From: JAIYDJ01 sp031400505
GTDB taxonomy: Bacteria > Pseudomonadota > Alphaproteobacteria > Rhodobacterales > Rhodobacteraceae
Direction of reading: 5' to 3'
Assembly (NCBI GenBank): GCA_031400505.1
Contig: JANNPZ010000045.1
Location: forward strand, 1 to 64,000
DNA: 64,000 nt
Positions within the stretch are counted from its first letter, which is position 1. Each line of letters begins with the position of its first letter. Below are positions 1-7,944 of the stretch, one piece after another. The notes beneath the pieces were generated by a model. It had not been told where the DNA came from, made no database searches, and worked only from the letters and a program-made list of their open reading frames with translations. The translations under genes were made by a program, and so were the position numbers.

Positions 1-827
1 ACGGCGTCCTCGGCCATCTGACGGATGCGCGGGCGCAGTTTGCGCCAATCGTCTTTCCGCAGGTGATCCGGGAAGTTGTTGTCGATGAAGGTCACGATGT
101 CTTCGGGCGCATAGCCCTTCGACACGAGCCACGCGGTCACAGTCAGCAGTGTCGGGTGGCGTGACCCGTCATGCAGGCCGACAACGGCGCGCTGGGCCGC
201 GTTGATGCCGTCCTTGCGCAACGCCTCCCGCAACTCGTCATTGCCCGCCCAACCGACTTTGCGACCTTGTGCGTCGCGGGTTTCGAGAAGCGGGCGGACG
301 AGTTCGATCCACTGGTTGACCTGATCCTGCGTGATCTCAGGCAGGTCGTCGGGCGTTACGTCAACAAGTGAGCTGAACGGCCAGTCGTATTCTTTCATCG
401 TGGTCGGGTGTGTGCCGTAAATCGCAACCTGGCCGGAAGATCCGAACACTTCGACGCCGTTCAGTTTTTTCGACTGAACGTCACCGCGAAAGAACCCCAT
501 GACCTTCGGCGCGTTGCCGACACGGATAAACCCCGTGTCCACCCCGACCTGCTTGGTCAGAAAGTCGATGATGCGCCCGACCGTCTGCCCGTCCGTCACG
601 TCGATGTCCAGCGCGACAAGGCGACGGTGGGCGCCGAACACCATACCCGTTAGGGGCATCATGCCCATGCGCCCGCGATACCACGACCGCAGCGTGTCGA
701 GCGGGATGTCTTCGTGCTGATACTCTGCCCACTTTACGGCGGGCTTCTTCTGTCCTGTTTCGATGGTCAGGGGGATGATGTTGTGCCAGCCGTTCGGCAC
801 CATCTTTGCGGCGATGTCACGAAACAT
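1..827 (-). CDS. prim-pol (AEP-type primase/polymerase), C-terminus beyond window
   Basis: This is the first 275 residues of a bifunctional primase/polymerase-type protein; any C-terminal helicase part lies beyond the left edge. Such proteins prime replication of the element that carries them. Residues 71-79 read VALDIDVTD, giving the metal-binding pair D74/D76, and residues 132-140 read GQVAIYGTH, the conserved Gln/His strand of the fold. I chose the ATG at 827 because AGGAGG sits six bases upstream. The gene overlaps the end of the preceding ORF by 11 bp, so the two are probably cotranslated. The fold call rests on motifs only; whether a helicase follows cannot be seen. Confidence 0.75.
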   Translation of the reverse strand, partial: MFRDIAAKMVPNGWHNIIPLTIETGQKKPAVKWAEYQHEDIPLDTLRSWYRGRMGMMPLTGMVFGAHRRLVALDIDVTDGQTVGRIIDFLTKQVGVDTGFIRVGNAPKVMGFFRGDVQSKKLNGVEVFGSSGQVAIYGTHPTTMKEYDWPFSSLVDVTPDDLPEITQDQVNQWIELVRPLLETRDAQGRKVGWAGNDELREALRKDGINAAQRAVVGLHDGSRHPTLLTVTAWLVSKGYAPEDIVTFIDNNFPDHLRKDDWRKLRPRIRQMAEDA

Positions 828-1251
828 TGGACGCCTCCTGTTCCGCGACCAATGCCTCAAGCGCCGCACATCCCGCCTCGTAGTCCTCGACGGGATCGGA
901 AATGGGGAACGGTTCGCATGGGCGCACGTCGCGCAGGAAGATCGACTTGTTGTCAACGTCCAGCTTGAACCAGAAGAAGCTATGCCGAACGCGGGCGGCG
1001 GTCGTCTTCCAGTTATAGTGGTTGCGCTCGAGGTCGCGCTCGGTCACGCCGACGTAGTCGGTCATCCGCTTAATGATCGCCATGTTCCGACCCGCAACCG
1101 ACTTCTCATGGGCCATCGAGCCGCAGCGCAAGGTGACGGAGAAACGCTTCATGTCGCGGTCGCGACACTCAAGGATGATCCCGAAACCTTCGGCGGTGTG
1201 GTAGGTTTCGACTTCTTCGACCCATGCAGGAGTTTTCACTGAGCGGGTCAT
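817..1251 (-). CDS. hypothetical protein of the left integrated element
   Basis: A 144-residue soluble protein that I do not recognise. It has no signal peptide or membrane segment, and is moderately rich in charged and aromatic residues (a cluster such as HSFFWFKLDVDNKSIFLRDV near residues 90-110). Its ATG at 1251 shares one base with the stop of the AlpA-like gene upstream (TGATG), and its end overlaps the prim-pol start by 11 bp. The three genes therefore form a tight operon. From its position it may be an accessory replication protein, but nothing in the sequence shows that. Confidence 0.6.
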   Translation of the reverse strand: MTRSVKTPAWVEEVETYHTAEGFGIILECRDRDMKRFSVTLRCGSMAHEKSVAGRNMAIIKRMTDYVGVTERDLERNHYNWKTTAARVRHSFFWFKLDVDNKSIFLRDVRPCEPFPISDPVEDYEAGCAALEALVAEQEASNVS

Positions 1252-1448
1252 CACTTCGCCTCGGTCGTCGTCACAACGCGGGCTGCGAGCCATGCGTCGA
1301 GATCGGACTGGCGATAACGGACCTTCCGGCCCAGCTTGAGATATTTGGGACCGCGATTTTCGAGCCGCCACCATTCAAGGCATGACTTCGAGTGATCGAG
1401 ATATTCCGCAGCCTGATGGGTGTCGAGAAATTGATTAGCAGACATCAT
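1251..1448 (-). CDS. AlpA/excisionase-like helix-turn-helix protein
   Basis: A 65-residue DNA-binding protein of the MerR-like excisionase type. It contains the usual order DTHQAAEYLDHSKSCLEWWR (helix-turn-helix), then GPKYLKLGRKVRYRQSDLDAW (wing and final helix, shortened in citation). Proteins of this kind act as directionality factors for tyrosine integrases or as activators of an element's early operon. AGGAGG is four bases before the second of two adjacent ATG codons, so translation probably begins at 1445. It is the first gene of the AlpA-hypothetical-primase operon and lies just downstream of the integrase, on the same strand. Confidence 0.8.
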   Translation of the reverse strand: MMSANQFLDTHQAAEYLDHSKSCLEWWRLENRGPKYLKLGRKVRYRQSDLDAWLAARVVTTTEAK

Positions 1449-1675
1449 CCCTCCTAAGGGTTTGATGTCTCGCTGCGCGTCCGGAGGGCACCGACTCTCC
1501 TAAGGCGAGAGCCTGCCGCGTTATTCCCTCGGGTATTCCCCCTCTCGGGGTCTCCGCAGACTATTGGACCAGCTACGTTTCCCACTGGCCAAGACTGTTG
1601 AACGTACCAATAACTTAGAGAGCGCGCCCGAAGATTGCAATACAACCGAGTTATAGTTTCGGGGACAGTGCGTTC

Positions 1676-2797
1676 CTAAATCAGGTGCAATGCCATCAAC
1701 GCATCAACCACGTCGGTCATTGGCTTGTGGAGGCGTTTGTAGTCAACCGCAACGTAATGCCTGCCCGTCACAGATGTGGGCGTGTGGTTCAACAGCCGCC
1801 CAACCATTTCTTCGAGCAGGCCCGCCTTGTTCTCGGCGACCGTCGCGAAAGTGCGGCGATGGGTGTGGGGCGACCACGGGATATCTTCGGGCGCGACAAG
1901 GTGTTTTGCTTGCCGCTTTCCATGGAACACGAAGTCTGAGCGATACGCCTTCATCGGCGCGAGGATGTCGTGGTGCACGGGCAGCAGGGGCAAGTCGAAC
2001 GCGCGCCCGTTTTTGGTCATGGTCGCAGGCAGGTGCAGGTGATCATCGAACACCCGGTCCCAACTCAGCGTCAATGCCTCGCTCTTGCGCAGGCCCGTGA
2101 ACAGCAAGAAGCGGTAGAACGTCGAGTGGACGGGATTGTCGAGTCCATCGACAGCCCGCTTCCACTCGACAAAATCCTCGATCACCGTCTTCGGCGGTTC
2201 CTCGTCGTGCCACTCAATCGCGACGGTCGGGCATTCGGGCAAGTCATAAGTGCGGCGAACGTGATTCCAGATCGAGCGGAACGACTTCATCGTGTGGTTG
2301 GCCGCCCGCTCGCCGCCCAACATGCGGGTGCGCCCTTTCACGTCCTTGCCCTCACGCGGCACGGTCAGGCGCGCATGGGCACGGGCGCACATCGCGCGGT
2401 CGATCTGATCGAGGGGCATGTCGAGCCAGTCTTTCAGGTTCACCTGCATCTGCCCTTCGACGATCTCCCGGTTCACATCAGAGCGCAGCTTCGGGCGCGC
2501 GATGTAGGTCGCGAGCGCCTCTTTCAGCGTCGGTGTGCGGGCGGCACGAAGGCGCTTTGCGACCGTTCCTGACGCGTGGTCGGCTGCAAGCAACGTCGCC
2601 TCTGTGCGCGCCTGTGCGGCTGTGATCTCGCCGAAAATACCGATCCTGTCTCGAACAGTTTTCCCTTTCACGTCACGCTGGAAGAAGAACGTCTTGCGGG
2701 TCTTGCCCGCGAACAGAGCGAAACCTTTGATTTCGGAATCCCAAAGTCTCTCGTCGGGCTGGGCCTTCTCGCAGGCGGTGTTGGTGATCTTGGGCAC
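1676..2797 (-). CDS. tyrosine recombinase (integrase) of the left element
   Basis: A 373-residue phage-type integrase with an N-terminal arm-binding region, a core-binding region (about residues 88-185) and a catalytic domain. The catalytic set is visible: R237 in TGLRKSEAL, H311-x-x-R314 in SPHTHRRT, H338 in LLNHT and nucleophile Y348 in GRHYV. It begins 138 bp from a tRNA-Gly(TCC) 3' half at 2935-2981, the expected geometry for an integrase beside its attachment site. Length is normal for the family. Function as integrase is very likely; the attachment target is inferred from the adjacent tRNA fragment. Confidence 0.93.
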   Translation of the reverse strand: MPKITNTACEKAQPDERLWDSEIKGFALFAGKTRKTFFFQRDVKGKTVRDRIGIFGEITAAQARTEATLLAADHASGTVAKRLRAARTPTLKEALATYIARPKLRSDVNREIVEGQMQVNLKDWLDMPLDQIDRAMCARAHARLTVPREGKDVKGRTRMLGGERAANHTMKSFRSIWNHVRRTYDLPECPTVAIEWHDEEPPKTVIEDFVEWKRAVDGLDNPVHSTFYRFLLFTGLRKSEALTLSWDRVFDDHLHLPATMTKNGRAFDLPLLPVHHDILAPMKAYRSDFVFHGKRQAKHLVAPEDIPWSPHTHRRTFATVAENKAGLLEEMVGRLLNHTPTSVTGRHYVAVDYKRLHKPMTDVVDALMALHLI

Positions 2798-2934
2798 GGT
2801 GTGATCCTTTTCGTAGGCAAATCGTAGGCAGCTTGTTGAAACGCAGTGGTAGTCGCTGCTACAGTTGTCAGACGAAAATGTAGTAAAATCAACCGTCTTG
2901 CTAGATGGTGGTAGATGCTGTGCCTAATCTCTTA

Positions 2935-2981
2935 AGCCTTCCAAGCTAAAGACGCGGGTTCGATTCCCGCTGCCCGCTCCA
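2935..2981 (+). other. attachment site: 3' half of tRNA-Gly(TCC)
   Basis: The sequence runs from the anticodon loop (anticodon TCC at 2940-2942) through a perfect T-arm (GCGGG TTCGATT CCCGC) to the acceptor strand TGCCCGC, discriminator T and CCA. The matching 5' acceptor GCGGGCA and the D-arm are absent upstream, and the anticodon stem has an A-A mismatch on its 5' side. This is therefore not an intact tRNA but the duplicated 3' half left by an integrase. The whole tRNA-Gly should lie at the other end of the element, to the left of the window. Confidence 0.85.
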
Positions 2982-3110
2982 GTTTCGCGCGCCCGTGTAT
3001 GGAACGGGCAAAAACAGCCCAACGGCATCGCGGTCAGACGCCACAGTAATGTGGCCGGCGCAATGGGCACGCGGCAGCCTTGCCGGATTCACGCTGACTT
3101 CGCCGACCTA

Positions 3111-3899
3111 TTACAGGTTTTCCGACTGTGGCATGCCCAGAACGTGATAGCCGCCATCGACACGCAACACCTCTCCGGTTGTGCAGGCGCCGTAGTCCGA
3201 GGCCAAGAATACCGCAGCACCACCAACGGTTTCCAGCGTCGCATTCACGCGCAAGGGCGCATTTGCCTCGGTATGGCGGAACGTGGCGCGCGCTCCGCCG
3301 ATTGCCGCACCTGCCAAGGTTTTCATCGGGCCCGGTGACACGGCGTTGACACGGATACCTTGCGGGCCAAGGTCGTTGGCCAGATAGCGCACCGCGGATT
3401 CAAGCGCTGCTTTGGCAACGCCCATCACATTGTAATTGGGGGTGACCCGGTTCGAACCCTGGAATGTAAGCGTGATCAGCGCGCCGCCATCCGGCATCAG
3501 GGCTGCAGCCCTGCGCGAGACGTCGATGAAGCTGAAACACGAGATCGACAGCGAATTGCGGAAATTCTCGCGGCTGGTGTTGATAAAGCGGCCCGTCAGC
3601 TCGTTCTTGTCGGAAAAGGCTATGGCGTGGACAAGAAAATCCAACGTGCCCCAACGCGCGGCCAAAGCTGCAAAGCAGGCATCCAGGCTGTCGTCGTTCA
3701 TCACATCGACATCAACCAGAAAATCGGACCCAAGGCTTGCGGCCAGCGGTTGCACCCGTTTGCCAAAGGCATCGCCCTGGTAGGAAAACGCCAGTTCGGC
3801 CCCTTCGGCCTGCATCGCACGCGCGATGCCCCAGGCAATCGAGCGGTCATTGGCAACACCCATGATCAGCCCGCGTTTGCCCTTCATCAGATCGGCCAT
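3111..3899 (-). CDS. fabI: enoyl-[acyl-carrier-protein] reductase (NADH)
   Basis: Catalyses the last reduction of each fatty-acid elongation cycle, trans-2-enoyl-ACP to acyl-ACP, in the cytosol. The 262 residues show the FabI variant of the SDR fold: the N-terminal nucleotide loop GVANDRSIAWGIA (residues 14-26) and the catalytic Y156-x6-K163 in NYNVMGVAK, the same numbering as E. coli FabI. It is last in fabA-fabB-fabI, all on the minus strand with short gaps and divergent from irr. The tail GMPQSENL is typical of alphaproteobacterial copies. Full length, no anomalies. Confidence 0.96.
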   Translation of the reverse strand: MADLMKGKRGLIMGVANDRSIAWGIARAMQAEGAELAFSYQGDAFGKRVQPLAASLGSDFLVDVDVMNDDSLDACFAALAARWGTLDFLVHAIAFSDKNELTGRFINTSRENFRNSLSISCFSFIDVSRRAAALMPDGGALITLTFQGSNRVTPNYNVMGVAKAALESAVRYLANDLGPQGIRVNAVSPGPMKTLAGAAIGGARATFRHTEANAPLRVNATLETVGGAAVFLASDYGACTTGEVLRVDGGYHVLGMPQSENL

Positions 3900-3923
3900 T
3901 CTGGCACTCCTATGCGTGGAAGA

Positions 3924-5153
3924 TCAGTCGAGATATTTCGACATCAGCAGTGTTGCGTTGGTGCCGCCAAAGCCAAAGCTGTTGGACAAAACACTGTCAA
4001 GTTCCACGCCTTCCCGCAGGGTGGTCACGATTTCGGCCGCATCAAGCTCTGGGTCCAGCGTTTCGACATTGGCGGATGCTGCGATGAAACTGCCGCGCAT
4101 CATCAAAAGGCTGTAGATCGCTTCGTGAACACCCGTTGCCCCAAGGCTGTGGCCGGTCAGCGATTTCGTCGAAGACACCGGCGGCGTGTGCCCGCGCCCG
4201 AAGACCCGGCGGATCGCCTGCATTTCGGTGACATCGCCAACCGATGTCGATGTGCCGTGGGCGTTGATGTAGGCCACCTTGCGGTCTTGCGGCAGGGTGG
4301 CTATCGCCAGCCGCATCGAACGCTCGCCGCCTTCGCCGGAAGGTGCCACCATGTCATAGCCATCCGAAGATGCGCCGTAACCCGTTACCTCGGCATAGAT
4401 CTTGGCGCCGCGGGCCCGGGCATGTTCCAGCTCTTCCAGCACGACGACACCGCCACCACCTGCGATAACGAACCCATCACGCGTCGCGTCATAGGGACGC
4501 GAGGCGGTGGTGGGTGTGTCGTTGTACTTGGATGACATGGCCCCCATCGCGTCGAACAGGCAGGACAGGGTCCAGTCCAGCTCTTCGCCCCCCCCCGAAA
4601 ACACCACGTCCTGTTTGCCCATCTGGATCAGTTCTACGCCATTGCCGATGCAATGCGCCGAAGTCGAGCAGGCCGACGTGATCGAGTAGTTCACGCCGCG
4701 GATCTTGAACGGCGTCGCAAGGCAGGCAGAGTTGGTTGACGACATGCCCTTGGTGACCATGAACGGTCCCATCCGCTTGGGGCTGCCGGTTTCGCGCACA
4801 ATGTTGTGGGCGCGGTAGAAGGATTTGGTCGATGGCCCGCCCGAGCCCATGATCAATCCCGTTCGGTCGTTCGACACTTCGTTCGGTTCAAGCCCGCTGT
4901 CCTTGATTGCCTGATCCATGGCGATGAAGTTGTAGGCCGCCCCGTCGCCCATGAAGCGCAGATCGCGTTTGTCGATGTGATCGGCCAGCACGATCTGCGG
5001 CTCGCCATGGACCCGACACCGAAAGCCGTGTTCGGCATAGTCGGGCGCAAAAACGATGCCGGATTTGCCTGCGCGCAAAGAGGCCTCGACCTCTGCGGCG
5101 TTGTTGCCGATCGACGACACGATCCCGATCCCGGTGATAACGACGCGACGCAT
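3924..5153 (-). CDS. fabB: 3-oxoacyl-[acyl-carrier-protein] synthase I
   Basis: Condenses malonyl-ACP with acyl-ACP and is needed, with FabA, for unsaturated fatty acids. The 409-residue protein has the thiolase-fold catalytic set: C162 in SACSTSAHC, H299 in NAHGTSTS, K330 in SSTKSLTGH and H335. I start at the ATG at 5153 (MRRVVITGIG) because AGGAGG lies seven bases upstream; an in-frame ATG seven codons earlier lacks a site and adds non-family residues. It lies between fabA (46 bp upstream) and fabI (24 bp downstream), consistent with one transcript. Confidence 0.96.
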   Translation of the reverse strand: MRRVVITGIGIVSSIGNNAAEVEASLRAGKSGIVFAPDYAEHGFRCRVHGEPQIVLADHIDKRDLRFMGDGAAYNFIAMDQAIKDSGLEPNEVSNDRTGLIMGSGGPSTKSFYRAHNIVRETGSPKRMGPFMVTKGMSSTNSACLATPFKIRGVNYSITSACSTSAHCIGNGVELIQMGKQDVVFSGGGEELDWTLSCLFDAMGAMSSKYNDTPTTASRPYDATRDGFVIAGGGGVVVLEELEHARARGAKIYAEVTGYGASSDGYDMVAPSGEGGERSMRLAIATLPQDRKVAYINAHGTSTSVGDVTEMQAIRRVFGRGHTPPVSSTKSLTGHSLGATGVHEAIYSLLMMRGSFIAASANVETLDPELDAAEIVTTLREGVELDSVLSNSFGFGGTNATLLMSKYLD

Positions 5154-5199
5154 GGGCGTTCCTCCTGTTGCCAATTCCGCGGGCCAACCTGCAGTCAGG

Positions 5200-5709
5200 T
5201 CAGTTTGCCGACAGTGCCACCTTCATATCCTTTACGAGATAAATGGTTTCTCCGTCAGCCTCAACCCGACCATCGGCTACACCCATGGTCAATCGGCGGC
5301 TTTGCACGGCTTTGGTGAAATCGACGATATAGGTCAGCACCTTGCGGTAGGGGCGGACCATGCCGGTCAGTTTGACCTCTCCCACACCCAACGCATAGCC
5401 GCGCCCCTGCCAGCCGCGCCAGCCGAGGTTGAAGCCGGTCAACTGCCACAATCCGTCAAGCCCAAGGCATCCGGGCATGATCGGGTTGCCGGGGAAGTGG
5501 CACGCAAAGAACCATAAATCCGGCGTAATGTCGAATTCGGCCACCACATGGCCTTTGCCATGTGCACCGCCGTCGTCCGAAATGTCGGTGATACGGTCCA
5601 TCATCAGCATGGGAGGCGCGGGCAGCTGAGCGTTTCCGGGGCCGAAAAGTTCGCCCCGGGCACAGGTCAGCAAAGCCGCCTTGTCGAAGGTTTTTGGATA
5701 GTCTCCCAT
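5200..5709 (-). CDS. fabA: 3-hydroxydecanoyl-ACP dehydratase/isomerase
   Basis: Dehydrates 3-hydroxyacyl-ACP and isomerises trans-2- to cis-3-decenoyl-ACP, the branch point to unsaturated fatty acids. The hot-dog-fold protein has 169 residues with catalytic H71 and D85 in ACHFPGNPIMPGCLGLD. It is the first gene of fabA-fabB-fabI and is divergent from irr, an arrangement familiar from Rhodobacteraceae, so the shared intergenic region 5710-5872 holds both promoters. Length and motifs match the family exactly. Confidence 0.96.
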   Translation of the reverse strand: MGDYPKTFDKAALLTCARGELFGPGNAQLPAPPMLMMDRITDISDDGGAHGKGHVVAEFDITPDLWFFACHFPGNPIMPGCLGLDGLWQLTGFNLGWRGWQGRGYALGVGEVKLTGMVRPYRKVLTYIVDFTKAVQSRRLTMGVADGRVEADGETIYLVKDMKVALSAN

Positions 5710-5813
5710 ACAGCCGGCATCCCCCTGCGACCCTAGTGTCCGTTTCGGTGTAACACTCGGTGGGAATGCCTAGCAAGGGCGCGGGTTGCGGCTCTGGTTT
5801 TCGGGGTTAGCAA

Positions 5814-5843
5814 TTGAAGTTACGGGCAATCGTGTAATATACT
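5814..5843 (+). promoter_or_regulatory. probable sigma-70 promoter of irr
   Basis: A -35-like TTGAAG (5814-5819) is separated by 18 bases from a -10-like TATACT (5838-5843). The irr ATG lies about 30 bases downstream of the -10. The surrounding 163-bp gap is the only place for the divergent irr and fabA promoters. Identified by eye from consensus; no start site is known. Confidence 0.5.
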
Positions 5844-5872
5844 ATCGGAGTTCCACGAATTTCAGGGGCGGG

Positions 5873-6289
5873 ATGACGCAGCCGGCAAAAGAACGAAGCA
5901 CAAGCTGGCTCGCGCACGGGGGGCTGCGTCCGACGCGGCAACGCCTCGCGCTTGCGTGTCTGTTGGTCGGCGACGGCGAGAACCGGCATGTGACAGCGGA
6001 AAGCCTGTTTGCGCTGGCGGTCGGGGCCGACGAAAAGGTCAGCCTCGCGACGGTTTACAACACCCTGCGCGCGTTCTGCGATGTGGGATTGCTGAACGAA
6101 GTGGTGGTCGACGGCGCGCGCAGCTATTTTGACACACGGGTCGACGACCATCCGCATTTCTACTGGGAAGAAACCCACGACCTGACCGACGCCCCTGCCG
6201 ATACTCTGAAAATTCACGGCCTACCCGCTGCACCCGAAGGCATGCAAATTGCGCGTGTTGATGTTGTGATCCGGCTGCGGCGCGCCTGA
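5873..6289 (+). CDS. irr: iron response regulator Irr (Fur family)
   Basis: A 138-residue Fur-superfamily repressor that in alphaproteobacteria responds to iron or haem status. The winged-helix half contains GLRPTRQRLALACLL and SLATVYNTLRAFCDVGLL; the dimer half has the HPHFYWEETHDL segment characteristic of Irr rather than of Fur, which has more Cys and His. No N-terminal haem-regulatory GCPW motif is present, as in other Rhodobacteraceae copies. I chose ATG 5873; an upstream in-frame ATG at 5786 would add 29 residues that overlap the promoter. It is divergent from fabA. Confidence 0.9.
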   Translation: MTQPAKERSTSWLAHGGLRPTRQRLALACLLVGDGENRHVTAESLFALAVGADEKVSLATVYNTLRAFCDVGLLNEVVVDGARSYFDTRVDDHPHFYWEETHDLTDAPADTLKIHGLPAAPEGMQIARVDVVIRLRRA

Positions 6290-6401
6290 ACCGCCTGAAA
6301 AGCGTGCTTTGCAAGGCGTGCTTCTGCAAAACCACGCAAACCCACCGACATGCCTTGTGCGTTGGGCTATTGGCATGCTTTGCAGGATGCAGGCAGTTTC
6401 T

Positions 6402-7262
6402 ATGAAACTTCTGGCCGCGAACGCGTTCTTTGAAAAGGTGTCTGTCTTGTTGATCCGAATTGGCTACGATATGACGGTCGAATGCCGTCAGGACACACCG
6501 CTGATCTGTCTCTTGTCGCTGCGAGACGAGCGACGCGCGGACTTGCACCGCGACGAAGAAGTCATCTTGACCCCGAATGTCCCAAGCTCGCTTTATCACG
6601 ATCTGTTTGGTAATCTGTGCCGCCGCATGGTTGCGCCGGCAGCAGCGTTCCGGATCTGGGGTGACGCAATCGTTTCCGACAGTGGCCTTCCCGATCAAGT
6701 GGACATACATGCACAAGAAACCCCGATTGCCTTGCTGCCGGACGAAACGCTGCTGTATCTGGTGGGCAGCCGGTATTGCGAAACGGACCGCTTGAGCCAG
6801 ACTGCATGGGATATGTTTGGCGATGTGCAACCAGGCTGGGCGCGGGTGCAGGCGATCTGCGACTTTGTTCACCGTCACATCGGCTTTGACTACCAAAACG
6901 CCCGCTTTACCCGCACGGCATTTGACGCCTTGCAGGAACGGACCGGCGTTTGCCGCGACTTTGCGCATCTTGCCATCGCCCTGATCCGCTGCATGAATGT
7001 TCCGGCCCGCTATGTGAACGGGTATCTTAGCGATATCGGCGCGCAGCAGGGGCGTGCGATGGATTTTTGTGCCTGGATCGAGGTGTACATGGACGGGCGC
7101 TGGATTACGTTTGATCCGCGCAACAACACGCCAAGGATCGGGCGGATCAAGGTTTCACAAGGTCGAGATGCGGCTGATGTGCCGTTGATCCATTCGTTCG
7201 GCCCGCACCTGCTGCAAGACTTCAGGGTCTGGTGCTATGAGGTGGATGCGCTTCCGGCCTAG
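6402..7262 (+). CDS. transglutaminase-like cysteine protease family protein
   Basis: A 286-residue COG1305-type protein. The N-terminal beta-rich domain (IGYDMTVECRQDTPLICLLS) is followed by a transglutaminase-like core with the nucleophile Cys in RTGVCRDFAHLAI and the downstream Asp in WITFDPRNN. The residue before the conserved AW in MDFCAWIEVYMD is Cys, where the catalytic His normally stands (DFHAW), although some relatives carry other residues there. The start is uncertain: ATG 6402 has a weak ribosome site, an ATG at 6309 is possible, and homologues start near the IGYDM segment, for which TTG 6450 with AAAGG upstream also fits. Substrate unknown. Confidence 0.75.
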   Translation: MKLLAANAFFEKVSVLLIRIGYDMTVECRQDTPLICLLSLRDERRADLHRDEEVILTPNVPSSLYHDLFGNLCRRMVAPAAAFRIWGDAIVSDSGLPDQVDIHAQETPIALLPDETLLYLVGSRYCETDRLSQTAWDMFGDVQPGWARVQAICDFVHRHIGFDYQNARFTRTAFDALQERTGVCRDFAHLAIALIRCMNVPARYVNGYLSDIGAQQGRAMDFCAWIEVYMDGRWITFDPRNNTPRIGRIKVSQGRDAADVPLIHSFGPHLLQDFRVWCYEVDALPA

Positions 7263-7268
7263 GCAACA

Positions 7269-7284
7269 GGGGGCTTGTGCCCCC
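7269..7284. terminator. hairpin between convergent genes
   Basis: GGGGGC (7269-7274), loop TTGT, GCCCCC (7279-7284) forms a six-pair GC stem between the stop of the transglutaminase-like gene (7262) and the stop of the convergent fasciclin gene (7301). There is no U-tract, so it is a plausible but unproven bidirectional terminator. Confidence 0.45.
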
Positions 7285-7300
7285 CGAAGCCCGTTTGGTC

Positions 7301-7837
7301 TTACTTGGGGACCATGACCGCGTCGATGACGTGGATGACGCCGTTGGACTGATCGACGTCCGCCACGGTGATGGTGCCGATGTTGCGGCTTTCGGAATAG
7401 ATCGACGCGGTGTCGCCCTTGAACTTGATCGACAACGCGTCGCCCGACAGGGTTTTCAGATTGGCAAAGCCGTCATTGCCCACCTGGCTGCGCAAGTCGG
7501 CCAGCTTCAGATCCCCGGCAACCACATGTGCCGTCAGAACCTTGGTCAGCAGGTCCTTGTTTTCCGGCTTCAGCAACGTATCGACAATTCCGGCCGGCAG
7601 GGCTGCAAATGCGTCGTTGACCGGCGCGAACACGGTGAACGGGCCGGCCGAGGCCAGCGCATCGACCAGGCCGGCGGCCGTGACGGCCGAGACAAGTGTT
7701 GTATGGATCGGCGAATTCACAGCGTTTTCAACGATGTTTTTCTGCTCGAACATGTCGGCGCCCCCGACCTGAGGGTTGGCGGCGAACAATGGGGTGGCCA
7801 ACAGGGATGCGGCAAGGACAACAAACGCAGGTTTCAT
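7301..7837 (-). CDS. fasciclin (FAS1) domain secreted protein
   Basis: A 178-residue exported protein: a Sec signal peptide (MKPAFVVLAASLLATPLFAA, cleavage after about residue 20) followed by a single FAS1 domain. Family motifs are present: FTVFAPVNDAFAALP (first conserved block) and GVIHVIDAVMVP (last block). FAS1 proteins are periplasmic or surface adhesion modules and their bacterial roles are mostly undefined. It stands alone between a convergent gene and the gbpR-like regulator. Nothing in the context assigns it to a pathway. Confidence 0.9.
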   Translation of the reverse strand: MKPAFVVLAASLLATPLFAANPQVGGADMFEQKNIVENAVNSPIHTTLVSAVTAAGLVDALASAGPFTVFAPVNDAFAALPAGIVDTLLKPENKDLLTKVLTAHVVAGDLKLADLRSQVGNDGFANLKTLSGDALSIKFKGDTASIYSESRNIGTITVADVDQSNGVIHVIDAVMVPK

Positions 7838-7944
7838 GGAGCACCATCAAATTGCAGGTCAGACCCATTCCGACCCGATGATTCAGAAACGCAGGCGGCA
7901 CACCGGAAGTTTCACCGTTCCCCGGAAACACGGACAAGTGAACG

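Noticed and set aside
1454..1645. A 63-residue minus-strand ORF between integrase and the AlpA-like gene.
   Set aside because: Low-complexity, no ribosome site, and occupies the expected promoter region of the AlpA operon.
5054..5709. Long plus-strand ORFs antisense to fabA/fabB and similar reading frames opposite many genes.
   Set aside because: They have no ribosome sites or recognisable domains and follow from high GC content in the opposite frame of genuine genes.
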